From Bog-473 sp963721585 (GTDB lineage Bacteria; Actinomycetota; Acidimicrobiia; Acidimicrobiales; RAAP-2): 64,000 bases of DNA. Made by a program: the position numbers and the translations under genes. Shown here piece after piece: positions 9,019 to 17,704 of the stretch. Position 1 is the stretch's first letter. The number at the start of each line of letters is the position of its first letter. Where the stretch lies: contig CAVRJN010000007.1 in NCBI GenBank assembly GCA_963721585.1, positions 620,001-684,000 on the forward strand. The letters run 5' to 3'. The notes under the pieces were generated by a model that saw nothing but the letters and a program-made list of their open reading frames with translations, was not told the origin of the DNA and made no database searches.

Positions 9019-9208
9019 TGCCGCCGCGCTGAGGCTTGCGCTGGGGTCTGGGGTGCAGCCACGCCCGGTACGTGGGGTGACGTGGGGCCGTGGAGGCGAA
9101 GACGGCTTGCCGGAGGGGGCGGCACGCAGGAGCGGACCCCAAAGCGACCCTGCGGTGTGCCGCACTATCCTGACCCCCTTTCCCGGCTCAACGCCAAAGG
9201 GGCAACGC

Positions 9209-9982
9209 GTGAACGAGACTGCCGACACCCGGGATCTGGTCGGACGGCGCCGTGACGGCCGCGTACTGGTCATCACCATGGAACGGGCCGGGAAACGGAA
9301 CGCTGTCGACAGGGCGATGGCCGACGCTCTCGACGACGCCCTCAACGAGCTGGACGACGATGAGGACTTGTGGGCCGGCGTCCTGACCGGCGGCGCCGAC
9401 GTCTTCAGTGCAGGGAGTGACCTGACCGCCGGCGGCGACTACGTGACGGCCCGCGGTGGTGAGTACGGGATCATCCGGCGCCGTCGCCGCAAGCCCCTGG
9501 TCGCAGCGGTGGAGGGTGCCGCCCTCGGCGGCGGACTGGAGATCGTCCTCGCGTGCGATCTCGTGGTCGCGGCGAGCACGGCCCGGTTCGGCCTGCCTGA
9601 GGTCCGCATCGGTGTCGTGCCGACCTGCGCGGGCCTCTTCCGGGCGCCGCAGGCCCTGCCCCTCAACCTGGCCAAGCAACTCATCCTGACGGGCCGGCCG
9701 ATCGAGGCCGGGCGTGCCTACGAGGTCGGCTTCGTCAACGTCCTGACCGCACCGGGTGAGGCGCTTGCGCACGCAGTGTCCCTGGCGCGACAGCTCTGCG
9801 AAAACGCCCCTGTCTCCGTGCAGGCGTGCCTGGCCGCCGTCAACGACGTCGCCGGCGCCGGTGACGAGTTGGGTTGGCGGAAGACCCAACAGGCGCTGAC
9901 CGCAGCAATTGGTTCAGAGGACGCCCGCGAGGGCGTGCGCTCCTTCCTCGAGAAGCGATCGCCGGTGTGGACCGGGCGGTGA
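9209..9982 (+). CDS. Enoyl-CoA hydratase/isomerase (crotonase) family protein
   Basis: 257 aa from a GTG at 9209 preceded by AAAGGGG. The frame is open 52 codons further upstream, but crotonase similarity begins here (VGRRRDGRVLVITMERAGKRNAVD). Oxyanion-hole segments are SAGSDLT and GAALGGGLE. Both acidic residues of true hydratases are kept: the Glu of GGGLE and the Glu of GLPEVRIG (Glu144 and Glu164 in rat crotonase). The usual GAGGTQRL after the second Glu is replaced by TCAGLFRA. A hydratase or isomerase acting on an acyl-CoA is likely; the substrate is unknown. It has no obvious operon partner. Confidence 0.88.
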   Translation: MNETADTRDLVGRRRDGRVLVITMERAGKRNAVDRAMADALDDALNELDDDEDLWAGVLTGGADVFSAGSDLTAGGDYVTARGGEYGIIRRRRRKPLVAAVEGAALGGGLEIVLACDLVVAASTARFGLPEVRIGVVPTCAGLFRAPQALPLNLAKQLILTGRPIEAGRAYEVGFVNVLTAPGEALAHAVSLARQLCENAPVSVQACLAAVNDVAGAGDELGWRKTQQALTAAIGSEDAREGVRSFLEKRSPVWTGR

Positions 9983-10049
9983 ACGCCGCTGGGCCGCTCA
10001 GCAGGCCCGAGCCGGTGGCGGTGTCGCCCTCCTGCCGACGACCCGCTCC

Positions 10050-10355
10050 TCAGGCGGCGTTCGAGTAGCGACCCATTTCCTCTCCGTCGACGTACGCGAT
10101 GCACTCCTGAGCCTGGAAGCCGCCGACGAGTGCTTTCCGTGTCCTCTCGATACGCACCTTGTGCGGCTCGCTCGAGCCCACCGAGAACTCGTAGCGACTG
10201 GTGCGCCTGAGTGTGAACATCCCCAACTTGCGGATCACGGGCTTCCCGTCAACGGAGATCTTCAGAGGACCCCACATCTGGTCGAATTGGAAGACCACGT
10301 TGTGACGCTCGCTCTCACCCACCTCGAACTCGAAGTCCAAGTGTCTCTCAAACAT
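10050..10355 (-). CDS. Small beta-rich protein of unknown function
   Basis: 101 aa, not recognised. It starts MFERHLDFEFEVGESERHNV with AGGGGAGG-like purines upstream. Alternating hydrophobic strands (VVFQFDQMW, LKISVDGKPVI, FTLRRTSRYEFSVG, HKVRIERTRKALV) suggest an all-beta fold, perhaps a small jelly roll or FAIM-like sandwich. That is only an impression from strand pattern. There is no signal peptide, membrane segment or cysteine pair, so it is probably cytoplasmic. It lies downstream of the SnoaL-like gene on the same strand, 109 nt away. Confidence 0.7.
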   Translation of the reverse strand: MFERHLDFEFEVGESERHNVVFQFDQMWGPLKISVDGKPVIRKLGMFTLRRTSRYEFSVGSSEPHKVRIERTRKALVGGFQAQECIAYVDGEEMGRYSNAA

Positions 10356-10464
10356 CGGTCACTTCCTCCCCTGTTCCATCCCGATAACGTTGTGTCGGCT
10401 CAGGGTGGAGAGACATGCACCACCGTTGTCGGGGAGTTGCGTGACTGAGTGACTCCTCGGAAAC

Positions 10465-10890
10465 CTACTTCCAGCCCTGGAGGACGTGCTCGAACCACCA
10501 CTGCGGGGCGGCGGCGGTGAGCACGCTCATGTCCCAGTAGTCACACCATCGGATGATCTTCCCGTCGCGAATTTCGTGGACGGACGCGACGTCGAGCGCC
10601 ATGGTCTCGCCGGTCGGCCATTCCCAATGCTCCACGTGCTCGGTCATCACGACGTACTCGCCGGCCACCAGGTGGCGGGGTTCGTCGAACAGTTTGGACA
10701 GCTTGTCGAAGGCAAGCCGCAAGCGGGCGGTGATCTCGGCGGGACCGCGGGCGACGTCATCTTCGGGCGTCACGATGTCGGTGTATTCGCCCTTGTCGTC
10801 AAAGCGTGCCCCCAGTGCCGCAAAATCCTGACGATAGAGGTCGACCCAGAAACCTTCGATCAGCCGGCGGTTTTCGTCGATTCGTGTCAC
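10465..10890 (-). CDS. SnoaL-like / nuclear transport factor 2 fold protein
   Basis: 141 aa, alpha+beta barrel of the NTF2/SnoaL superfamily: an N-terminal helix pair (MTRIDENRRLIEGFWVDLYRQD), then strands ending AGEYVVMTEHVEHW and DGKIIRWCDYWDMSVL. The ending DYWD resembles limonene-1,2-epoxide hydrolase relatives. The Arg and Asp of that enzyme's catalytic triad in the TERxD strand appear as His and Glu/His here, so hydrolase activity should not be assumed. It probably acts on, or binds, a small hydrophobic molecule. It starts at an ATG with no strong Shine-Dalgarno. Confidence 0.78.
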   Translation of the reverse strand: MTRIDENRRLIEGFWVDLYRQDFAALGARFDDKGEYTDIVTPEDDVARGPAEITARLRLAFDKLSKLFDEPRHLVAGEYVVMTEHVEHWEWPTGETMALDVASVHEIRDGKIIRWCDYWDMSVLTAAAPQWWFEHVLQGWK

Positions 10891-11440
10891 GGTGCACTCC
10901 TGTCGCCGAATCGGCGAGATCCTACGGCGTGGGACGCCGGCTCTGCGCGGAGCCCATTGCTTCCGTGATTGTGCCTGCGTTGTGCCAGATCGGGTCCGAC
11001 GGCTCTAGGCGCCGGGAAGCGCTCCAGGCGAGAATCACGACCGGGGGCGGAATGGTCGCCGATGCCTTGTGTACGGGTACACGCGTCATTCCGCCCCCCT
11101 GCCCGGTCCCCACCAAATCGCGCCGCGGCCAGGTCCGACCGGAGAACGAGTCTCTCGATCGTCCCTTGGCCGGGCGACTCCGCCTTCGGCCGATTCCTCG
11201 CTGCTTCAGCCCGGGGATCACTCCCGAGCAGCGGCCCGCCGATATCCACGGTGATGCCCAACGGCAGCAACACCCTTCGCCAAGGGAAACGGCGCTCCAT
11301 CTGCTGAGCGCAGTATCACGAGGCTGCGTTAACCAGGCGCAAACCACCAGCTCTGAAGGTCTGTGTCACGTGCCAACCCTTGACCACGACCCGTCGGTGG
11401 AGCGCAGACGAACTCTCGGCTGACGAAATACGCTCGGGGA
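10891..11440. other. Intergenic region with a nested inverted repeat
   Basis: 550 bp upstream of the large BTAD regulator. Open frames across it have no recognisable protein content. It holds the striking nested palindrome at 11043-11098 and presumably the promoter of the gene at 11441. Otherwise nothing was recognised. Confidence 0.5.
11043..11098. repeat. Nested perfect inverted repeat (12-bp outer arms, 6-bp inner arms)
   Basis: Outer arms GGGGGCGGAATG (11043-11054) and CATTCCGCCCCC (11087-11098) pair perfectly. Inside the 32-nt loop lies a second perfect palindrome GTGTAC-GG-GTACAC (11069-11082). No T-tract follows on either strand, so it is not a canonical intrinsic terminator. It could be a structured leader RNA, or a pair of operators about 340 bp upstream of the BTAD regulator. 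Confidence 0.7.
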
Positions 11441-14308
11441 ATGGTCCCCCTGGTCCGGCGCGACCGGCTCCTCGCCACACTGGGGTTGCGGCACGAGCTC
11501 ACTCTCTGTGGCCTGGTCGCGCCCGCCGGGTTCGGACGCACGGTGATCCTCGACCAGGCTGCGGCCGAACTGGGCCCCGAAGCAGCCGATATCCGTTACA
11601 CGTGCTCGCCCGGAGACGCCCGCCCGGGTGAGCTCGCTGCCCGTCTGTCGAGCCTGCTGTCCGAGGCGTCAGGCGGCGAACCAGACGATCACCGTTTCGA
11701 GGATGTCGCAGGCTCCGTGCTCCACCTTTCCACGGCGCTGGCTGCCTGCGATCGCCGGCGGCCCACCGCGCTGTGTCTCGACCGGTTCGAATTGGCAGGA
11801 GACGCAGGCACCGAACTCCTACGCCTCCTCGTCGCCGACGCGCCGCCCGGGGTGCACGTTGTGGTGTCGGCTCGACGCCTCGGACACGTTGGCCTCGGCC
11901 GCCTCGTCGTCGCCGGCAAGGGACGCCTCCTCGGTTGGCGCGACCTTGCCTTCGACGCGGCGGAGCTGGCACTCCTCGGAATGCGGGAAGAGCCAGCGAG
12001 CTTCCCGGTCGACGAGCCAGCTGTGTGGCCCGCTCTCGCCATCCTGCAGGCGGAAGGTGCCTCCGAACTGATCACCGGCTACCTGCGGGACGAGGTGCTT
12101 GCCGATGAGCCGGCGACAGTGGTCCGGGCGCTGGCCGCCCTCGCTGCGATCGGCGGCTGCGCCACCGACGACCTCGCCGATGCGACGGCGCCAGTGTTGG
12201 CGGGATTGCCATCGATCGTCCGGGACGACGTGATCGATAGGGTGGCGGAACTGCCGCTGGTCGGCCGGGGTTCCATCGGATGCTGGCCCCATCCGGTTTG
12301 GGTCCGCGCCACCCGGTCCACCCTCGATCAAGGTGAGCGCCGCCTGGTCGTCGACGGGAGGATCGCCGCACTCCTCGGCCGCGGAGCGGTGAGCGAGGCG
12401 GGTCGGATGGCCACGGACGTGGGTGGCCCCGACGCCCTCCGTGCCGTCGTACGGTCCGCTCTCGCCACCATGCCGGTCAGCGCCTCGGTGCACGATCTGC
12501 GCGCCTGGCAGCGATCCGAACTCCTCGGCGAGGACCTTCCGGAGCGCTTGTGGCTCGACGCCGTCCTCCGTTCTCGCGAAGACGACGAGCCGACGCGGTT
12601 CGTACGGCTCGAGGAGGTCCGCAAGGCGTTCGAGGCCCGGGACGACCTCGATGGCGAGACGGGCGTGCTCCTGCAGCTGGGCAACCTGGCGCGCGCGCAG
12701 GGGGACGCCAGCGCCCTGGTCGCTCTCCTCACCCGAGCCGAGATGTTGGCAGCCCGCGGTGACGAGCGGGCACGAAGCCTCGTCGCCCTGGGTCAGGCCA
12801 TCTCCGCGCAACTGGCCGGGCGACCCGATGACGCGGTGCGCGCCGTGGACTCGGTGGCCGCCGGTTCATTGCCGGCTGATTGGGCGGCGCAGGCGCTGAT
12901 GATCCGGGGGGTCAACCTCCTTCTGGGCGGGAGGTTCGAGGCTGCCGTCGCATGTCTCGAGGCGGCAACGGGCGAGGGCTCGGAGGGGTCGCTGGCCACC
13001 GCTCACGATCTGTTGTCCACGGCTCGCTGGCAAGCTGGGGATCCCACGGGTGCGTTGGAAGATGCTGCGCTTTCCGTCTCCTATGCCGCGCGCGTCGGAC
13101 CGCCGGCCCGGCTTCAGCTCTCCCAGGCATGGTTGGCCTGTCTGCTGGCCGCCACAGGCCAGGACACGGAGACGAACGCCCTCCTCGCGCAGATCCATGG
13201 TGGTGGTCCTCTCCTGTCGAGCGAGGGTGCGGCATTGACGGCGGTGGCCGAGGCGTTGCTCCACATCGACGATCACGACACGGCCAGATCCCTTCTTGAG
13301 TCGGCCGAGGTGCTCGACCGCCCGGTCCGCTCGTCCCTCTGGCGTCAGGCCCTGCTGCAAGCTCTCTCCCCGGTCGCCCCACCCACGACACCATCGTCAG
13401 ACATGCCCGGATTCGATCGGGCGATCGCGGCCGGCGCGGCGGGACAGAGGGCCTGCGCCGGTGGGCCTCCAGCCGAGTCCCGCCACCGTCCCTATCTGCC
13501 GGCTCGATGGTGCGTGGCGAGCCCGGCATCGACGACCGTGGGCCTCTTCGGCATCGGCACGGTCCGGCGCGATCAGCGAATCGTCGATCATCCGGCCTGG
13601 CAGCGGGTCCGGGTCCGCGAGCTGTGCCTCCACTTGGCCGTCGTCACCGAGGCGCCACGGTCCCAGGTCGCGGCGACCTTGTGGCCCGAGCGCGACGAAC
13701 GAAGTGCGGGGCAAAACCTCCGGGTCACGTTGAGCCATCTGCTGGACGTGCTCGACCCCGACCGCGAGCGCTCCCAAGGGAGTCGGCTCCTACGCGAGAC
13801 CAGCGGTGCCATCCGACTCGATCCCGACTCGGGACTACGGGTCGATGTGTGGGAGGTTCAGCGCCACGCCGAATTCGTGATGGCCACACCGGATGACCAA
13901 CGCGCCTCCGTGCTTGCCCATGCTCGCCGGCTCCTGGCCATCCGCAGGGGGCCGCTCCTCGATTCGACTCCGGTCGGCGATTGGTGTGGTCCCTATCGCC
14001 GGCGCTTCGACGACCTTGTCCTCAACGCCGTCTGCCGGGCCGGCGATCTGGCCCTACACAGCAACGACCTGAGGCTGGCCGTCGACCTCGGGCGCCTGGC
14101 CTTGGACATCGACCCCTGGTCAGAAGCAGGTCACCGCCTGGTCATCGAAGGACGGCTGGCCCAAGGTGATCTCGATGGGGCTCGACGAGCGCAGCTCGAG
14201 GCGATCGGCCATCTCGACGATCTGGGGGTTGCGCCGGGAAGGGCGCTGGTCCTCCTCGGCTACCGACTCGGGCTCGCGGGAGCAGGACGGACGAGAGCCG
14301 GCGGGTGA
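11441..14308 (+). CDS. Large transcriptional regulator: MalT-like STAND ATPase, TPR region, C-terminal SARP-type wHTH and BTAD domain
   Basis: 955 aa. The N-terminus (MVPLVRRDRLLATL) and the P-loop region APAGFGRT (residues 27-34) resemble the MalT/STAND NTPase domain, but the Walker A lysine is Arg (GFGRT for GYGKT). A Walker-B-like ALCLDRFEL follows. Residues about 420-640 are helical repeats of TPR type. Near residue 690 begins an OmpR/SARP winged helix (VRVRELCLHLAVV..RSQVAATLWPER..NLRVTLSHLLDVLDPD), then a bacterial transcriptional activator domain ending DDLGVAPGRAL. DNA-binding parts are normally N-terminal in SARPs, so the order here is reversed. It is probably a ligand- or partner-sensing activator; its target is unknown. 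The ATG start has weak Shine-Dalgarno support. Confidence 0.85.
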   Translation: MVPLVRRDRLLATLGLRHELTLCGLVAPAGFGRTVILDQAAAELGPEAADIRYTCSPGDARPGELAARLSSLLSEASGGEPDDHRFEDVAGSVLHLSTALAACDRRRPTALCLDRFELAGDAGTELLRLLVADAPPGVHVVVSARRLGHVGLGRLVVAGKGRLLGWRDLAFDAAELALLGMREEPASFPVDEPAVWPALAILQAEGASELITGYLRDEVLADEPATVVRALAALAAIGGCATDDLADATAPVLAGLPSIVRDDVIDRVAELPLVGRGSIGCWPHPVWVRATRSTLDQGERRLVVDGRIAALLGRGAVSEAGRMATDVGGPDALRAVVRSALATMPVSASVHDLRAWQRSELLGEDLPERLWLDAVLRSREDDEPTRFVRLEEVRKAFEARDDLDGETGVLLQLGNLARAQGDASALVALLTRAEMLAARGDERARSLVALGQAISAQLAGRPDDAVRAVDSVAAGSLPADWAAQALMIRGVNLLLGGRFEAAVACLEAATGEGSEGSLATAHDLLSTARWQAGDPTGALEDAALSVSYAARVGPPARLQLSQAWLACLLAATGQDTETNALLAQIHGGGPLLSSEGAALTAVAEALLHIDDHDTARSLLESAEVLDRPVRSSLWRQALLQALSPVAPPTTPSSDMPGFDRAIAAGAAGQRACAGGPPAESRHRPYLPARWCVASPASTTVGLFGIGTVRRDQRIVDHPAWQRVRVRELCLHLAVVTEAPRSQVAATLWPERDERSAGQNLRVTLSHLLDVLDPDRERSQGSRLLRETSGAIRLDPDSGLRVDVWEVQRHAEFVMATPDDQRASVLAHARRLLAIRRGPLLDSTPVGDWCGPYRRRFDDLVLNAVCRAGDLALHSNDLRLAVDLGRLALDIDPWSEAGHRLVIEGRLAQGDLDGARRAQLEAIGHLDDLGVAPGRALVLLGYRLGLAGAGRTRAGG

Positions 14309-14419
14309 GCTGACCCTCGACTCGCTGTGATTACGTGCAGCACTCCGACTCGAACCCAAGGTCGGTCGGTCCACGTGATGGTGAGGCCCTCGATGGGCTA
14401 CGCCACTCGAGTCACACCG

Positions 14420-14854
14420 CTACCACGGCGACCAGTCCCCCTCCGGGTCGGTGGTCTGTCCCACTTCGATGAGATACCCGTCGGGATCTCGGATGTAGCA
14501 ACGAATCTCGTACGGATGCTGCTTCGGCGGCGTCAGGAATTCGGCTCCGCGGGCGCTCCACTCCTCATATTTGGCGTAGATGTCCTTGACCCGAATGTTG
14601 AGGAAACTGCTGGTCCGGTCGGGGTCGGGCGGGGTCTCGAGGGTCACGGTGGGCTTGTCGTCGGTCGGGCCCCCGCCGACATTGATGACGATGAAGCTGT
14701 TGGCCAGCGCCACATTCACATTCGTCACGGCTCCGGAAAAGACCACCTTGCCGCCCAGCACTTCGGTGTAGAACCGCCGGGAGCGTTCGACGTCATCCGA
14801 CACAATGAAGTGGCACAACACCATGTCATCTTCGGGCCCTTCGAGTTCAGCCAA
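14420..14854 (-). CDS. VOC-family protein (glyoxalase/bleomycin-resistance/dioxygenase fold)
   Basis: 144 aa from a TTG at 14854. This start is chosen because GGGAGG lies 6 nt upstream (14861-14866), far better than at the internal ATG at 14824. Two beta-alpha-beta-beta-beta modules are seen: the first begins HFIVSDDVERSRRFYTEVLGG, the second includes FLNIRVKDIYAKYEEWSARG and ends DPDGYLIEVGQT. Metal-ligand positions of VOC enzymes are plausibly His (CHF) and Glu (LIEVG). The substrate is unknown. It stands alone, convergent with the BTAD regulator. Confidence 0.85.
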   Translation of the reverse strand: MAELEGPEDDMVLCHFIVSDDVERSRRFYTEVLGGKVVFSGAVTNVNVALANSFIVINVGGGPTDDKPTVTLETPPDPDRTSSFLNIRVKDIYAKYEEWSARGAEFLTPPKQHPYEIRCYIRDPDGYLIEVGQTTDPEGDWSPW

Positions 14855-15122
14855 CTCGCACCTCCCAGGAGCGCGGCTCGTCCCGCTCACCACGGAATCT
14901 GAGTCGAAGTTTCGATGATCAAACCCTTCTTCACACTACAGAGCCGCGCTTGGTCTCCACCATTGTTGCTCCTGCCGAAACGCGTGGAGTGCGTCCGACG
15001 CCAACGTCCTCCAAGGAGACGGCCGGAGGCCGGGACGATGACGACCTCCCCCGCACGTAGTTTGGGAACACCGGCTCCGCTCCGGCTCTGCACGTCGATT
15101 GACGGAGGGCGCGATCAGGCAG

Positions 15123-15521
15123 TCAAGGCGGGTCGAGCAGTGCGGTGAGTTTCCTTGGCGCGAGAGCCCGGTAGCTGTCGGTCACGAGCTCGCGGATCTC
15201 CTCCCAGTCCGTGTCGTCGGTGACCAGCACCCCGATGCGGTCGCGGGCGCCTCTCGGTGCGAAGAAAGGCCTGCCAACGGACAACAATGCCTCGCGTTCG
15301 TCTGGGTCCGCGCGCAAGACGAGCGGCGGCGAGGGCTGACCAGTCGGGTCCGCCACGGCCACGAGCAGTCAGCACGACCTCCGGCGGATGTCGAACGACT
15401 GCGCCGTCGATCTCGCCGCGCTGAGAGAATGATCGATCCGCACCGTCACCTCGGGCAGCGCCAGACAAAGCGCGCGTATCCGATCGACAATGGGCGAGGG
15501 CACCTCTACGGGCGTGCTCAC
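15123..15521 (-). pseudogene. MmcQ/YjbR-family protein, disrupted
   Basis: The N-terminal part (PSPIVDRIRALCLALPEVTVRID) and C-terminal part (RADPDEREALLSVGRPFF..VTDDTDWEEIRELVTDSYRALAPRKLTALLD) are both typical of YjbR/MmcQ proteins, a small DNA-binding-like fold. They lie in the same frame but are separated by a TGA at 15369-15371. Between them another frame reads SFSQRGEIDGAVVRHPPEVV, which fits the family better. Two compensating indels are therefore likely, with total length (399 nt) conserved. The start is a GTG at 15521. Function in this family is unclear. Confidence 0.65.
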
Positions 15522-15953
15522 CGGAGCAGAACCGAACGAACCTGCTGGACGATCGAACGCGCCGACGGTTGCGACATCGTCAGAATGAACAAGATCCGGC
15601 GTCGCATGAGGACAGACTTGCGAACTCGGGCACCGCCGCATGATGGCAGATCTCCGCCGCGTTCCCGGAGGCAACTCCGGCGGCGGAGGGGCGGCAACGG
15701 GCATGTTTTCTGCCTGATTGTCGCGCCGGGAGTTCTTCGGGATTCGTTGCCCGGCGGCATGGACGAGAGTCGGGTTTTCAAGTGAAAGTATCTGGGTGAC
15801 TGACCGGCGGAGCAGTTCCACGACGACCCAGACCCGAGCGAGCCGGGCTGACTCGTGCCACTGCCCCGATGGCGACGCAAGACGATCAGATCACGCGGGA
15901 TCATCTTGCCTGAGCAAGTCAAGGGCAGCGACACGTATGGCGGGACCACCCAG
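15522..15953. other. Intergenic region, nothing recognised
   Basis: 430 bp with overlapping open frames on both strands but no recognisable protein, RNA or strong repeat. Base composition is less GC-rich than the flanking core genes. Confidence 0.4.
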
Positions 15954-16574
15954 ATGAGGCGTCACGAGAACCACCATCGGTCATCGCGGCGTCGCGCTCC
16001 GGTGCGCCGGATGTTCGCCGTCGCGCTGATCGTCGTGACGTCAGGAACCTGTCTGGGACTCATCTACGTCGGGTTCGTACAGAGAGACACACCGCCGTCG
16101 GAAAGCAGGACCAATTCGTTCACGACGACGAAAGCTGCCGCGCCGAGAACCGCCTCCGCTACTTCGACGCCGACCTCGGTAGCAAGCCCACCAAACACAA
16201 CCACGACGGCCACGTCAGTGAAACCGGTTGCTGCATCGGTGAACTCTCTCTTAGCCGGCAGGTTGCTCTCGACGCTCGGCACTCCCACGACCAAGGCGGC
16301 CACGGCTCCGGCATCAGCGCCGAATCTGCTCGGCCCCACACCGGTAGTTTCCACCACCACCACGACGCCGAATCGGGTCACGAGTACGACCACCACCAGC
16401 ACCACGACGACTGCGGGCAAGTCCGCGTCGACCACCACCACGACCACCACAACGGTCGCGACAACCACGACGACTACGACAATTACGGTGCCGCCCCCCA
16501 CCACGACGACAACGACGACAGGGCCGCCCACGCCGATCATCACGCTTCCCATCCCGCTCCCGCTCCCACTTTGA
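15954..16574 (+). CDS. Membrane-anchored threonine-rich protein
   Basis: 206 aa. A basic N-terminus (MRRHENHHRSSRRRAPVRRM) is followed by one membrane helix (FAVALIVVTSGTCLGLIYVGFV). The rest is outside the membrane and dominated by Ser/Thr/Pro/Ala, with long Thr runs from about residue 130 and a PLPLPL end. The layout is that of a type II anchored, probably O-mannosylated stalk. No folded domain follows the stalk. The opposite strand has a longer open frame (16064-17050) that is merely the Val-rich mirror of the Thr codons. An ATG further upstream in frame at 15855 exists, but the basic-helix order argues for 15954. Function unknown. Confidence 0.6.
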   Translation: MRRHENHHRSSRRRAPVRRMFAVALIVVTSGTCLGLIYVGFVQRDTPPSESRTNSFTTTKAAAPRTASATSTPTSVASPPNTTTTATSVKPVAASVNSLLAGRLLSTLGTPTTKAATAPASAPNLLGPTPVVSTTTTTPNRVTSTTTTSTTTTAGKSASTTTTTTTTVATTTTTTTITVPPPTTTTTTTGPPTPIITLPIPLPLPL

Positions 16575-16967
16575 TGCGGGCCCGGTGGAACAGCGCTCGC
16601 GAGAACGCAGACGCCGGCCGACACCGAGGAAGAGGTCTTGGTTTCGCAAGTACAGGACCTGCTCGGTCGGTGATGCGGGACCGAGCCCACGACCACAGCC
16701 GCGTGCACCGCTTCGAGCCCTTTCCGTAACGTCGAGATATCGCTGACGACCCCGGTCAGAGCGCAATTCGCCTGTCCGCGATTGATCGCTAATGGAATCT
16801 CATGAGCACCAACAGGTCTTGCTGGTTGACCCACTCTCGTCATCGCTGTCATCCAGATCGTCCCTGTTTGCCGAACTGAGAGTCCAGCCGAAGCCTCTGT
16901 TCCCCTCCGAGCTCCGGGGTCAGTTGCGATGGGTACGTTCCGGAGTGAACGGGGTAAGGGAGTAGTT
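16575..16967. other. Intergenic region, nothing recognised
   Basis: About 390 bp. No supported ORF. The end of the region carries the AAGGGAG ribosome-binding site of the DUF4235 gene. Confidence 0.4.
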
Positions 16968-17267
16968 GTGCCACTTGCAAAGAAATACGGTTGGAAGGCG
17001 ATCACGGTCGCTCTGGGTGCCCTCGTCGGGCTCGCCACCCAACGGCTCATCGAAATGCTGTGGAAGTTGGTACGAGGGTCGACGCCACCGAAGGTTCTGG
17101 CGGACCGCCGGTCCCCGTGGCGAGATGCCGTGAGTTGGGCAGTCGCATCAGGTATCGGCGTCGGGGTCGCCCGGCTTGTTGCAATAGGGGCGGCAGCGGG
17201 CGTTTGGGAGGCGGCTGTTCACGAACCGCCACCAGAACCCGGGCTGGCTGAACCTACTGCGGCCTAG
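16968..17267 (+). CDS. DUF4235 family membrane protein
   Basis: 99 aa. The GTG at 16968 has GGGAG 5 nt upstream. The sequence follows the DUF4235 pattern: VPLAKKYGWKAITVALGALVG, then MLWKLVRGSTPPK, then SPWRDAVSWAVASGIGVGVARLVA, giving two hydrophobic helices around a WKL.TG/WR.A core. The family is widespread in actinobacteria, membrane-associated and uncharacterised. No operon partner apart from the tiny ORF that follows. Confidence 0.75.
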   Translation: MPLAKKYGWKAITVALGALVGLATQRLIEMLWKLVRGSTPPKVLADRRSPWRDAVSWAVASGIGVGVARLVAIGAAAGVWEAAVHEPPPEPGLAEPTAA

Positions 17268-17330
17268 CGAGGTTGAGACCGTACGCGCGTCTCGCGCCAC
17301 CTTCACCATCGTGGCGAGAAGGAGGACGAA

Positions 17331-17438
17331 GTGGTCGTCGCTGCCACTCAACTCGCGGTTTCCGTGCACGGACACGAGGACACCGACGAAGTCCGAGCGT
17401 GGCTTCGGGAAAACTTGAAAGACGAGGCTCCCGCATAA
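17331..17438 (+). CDS. Possible 35-aa small protein
   Basis: GTG at 17331 is preceded by AGGAGG with 5-nt spacing, one of the best ribosome-binding sites in this stretch. It opens a 35-codon frame (MVVAATQLAVSVHGHEDTD..) ending in TAA at 17436. The acidic/basic C-terminal half (EVRAWLRENLKDE) would be a helix. It lies just left of the element's attL. It could be a real small protein or the remnant of a longer gene; no family is recognised. Confidence 0.3.
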   Translation: MVVAATQLAVSVHGHEDTDEVRAWLRENLKDEAPA

Positions 17439-17507
17439 CCGTACGAGAGCAGACATCGTGCCTCATTGACGCGCAAGGGTTTCGACAAGCCCGATGCCTC
17501 TGACCTG

Positions 17508-17550
17508 GTGGGCGCTGCGGGACTCGAACCCACGACCTCAGCCGTGTGAA
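17508..17550. repeat. attL: 43-bp partial tRNA-Val copy
   Basis: Identical to 30407-30449. On the minus strand it runs from the anticodon loop (TTCACAC) to the tRNA 3' end. The rest of the tRNA is missing, so this is an attachment-site copy and not a gene. Flanking bases differ at both edges. Confidence 0.9.
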
Positions 17551-17652
17551 TCCGTCCTGGGTGGTTTCGGTGACCTGGGGATACCGAGGAAATCCCAGTT
17601 CAGAGGGCATTTGAGCTTACCGCTACTACCCGCTGATATGCCCTGTTTTCCG

Positions 17653-17677
17653 TTCGTTCGCGCACGTAGCGCGCACG
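17653..17677. repeat. 25-bp repeat, left copy
   Basis: Exact direct repeat of 30324-30348, found 103 bp inside attL. It contains the heptamer GCGCACG twice and the 13-mer ACGTAGCGCGCAC. Likely a binding site for the integrase or another element protein. Confidence 0.7.
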
Positions 17678-17704
17678 AAAATGGCGTCTTGGTATCATGA
17701 CACC

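Noticed and set aside
10806..11423. 205-aa ORF across the intergenic region upstream of the BTAD gene
   Set aside because: Amino-acid content is low-complexity, no family, and it crosses the nested palindrome; treated as non-coding.
16064..17050. 328-aa open frame on the minus strand rich in Val
   Set aside because: It is the complement of the Thr-codon repeats of the gene at 15954 and has no recognisable domain; the plus strand has a basic N-terminus, membrane helix and stalk order.
17508..17550. A second tRNA gene
   Set aside because: Only the 3' 43 nt of tRNA-Val are present; acceptor 5' strand and D-arm are missing, so it is an attachment-site copy.
17254..17610. 118-aa minus-strand ORF containing a tRNA-derived peptide
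   Set aside because: Its recognisable segment is translation of the tRNA fragment, a well-known artefact.
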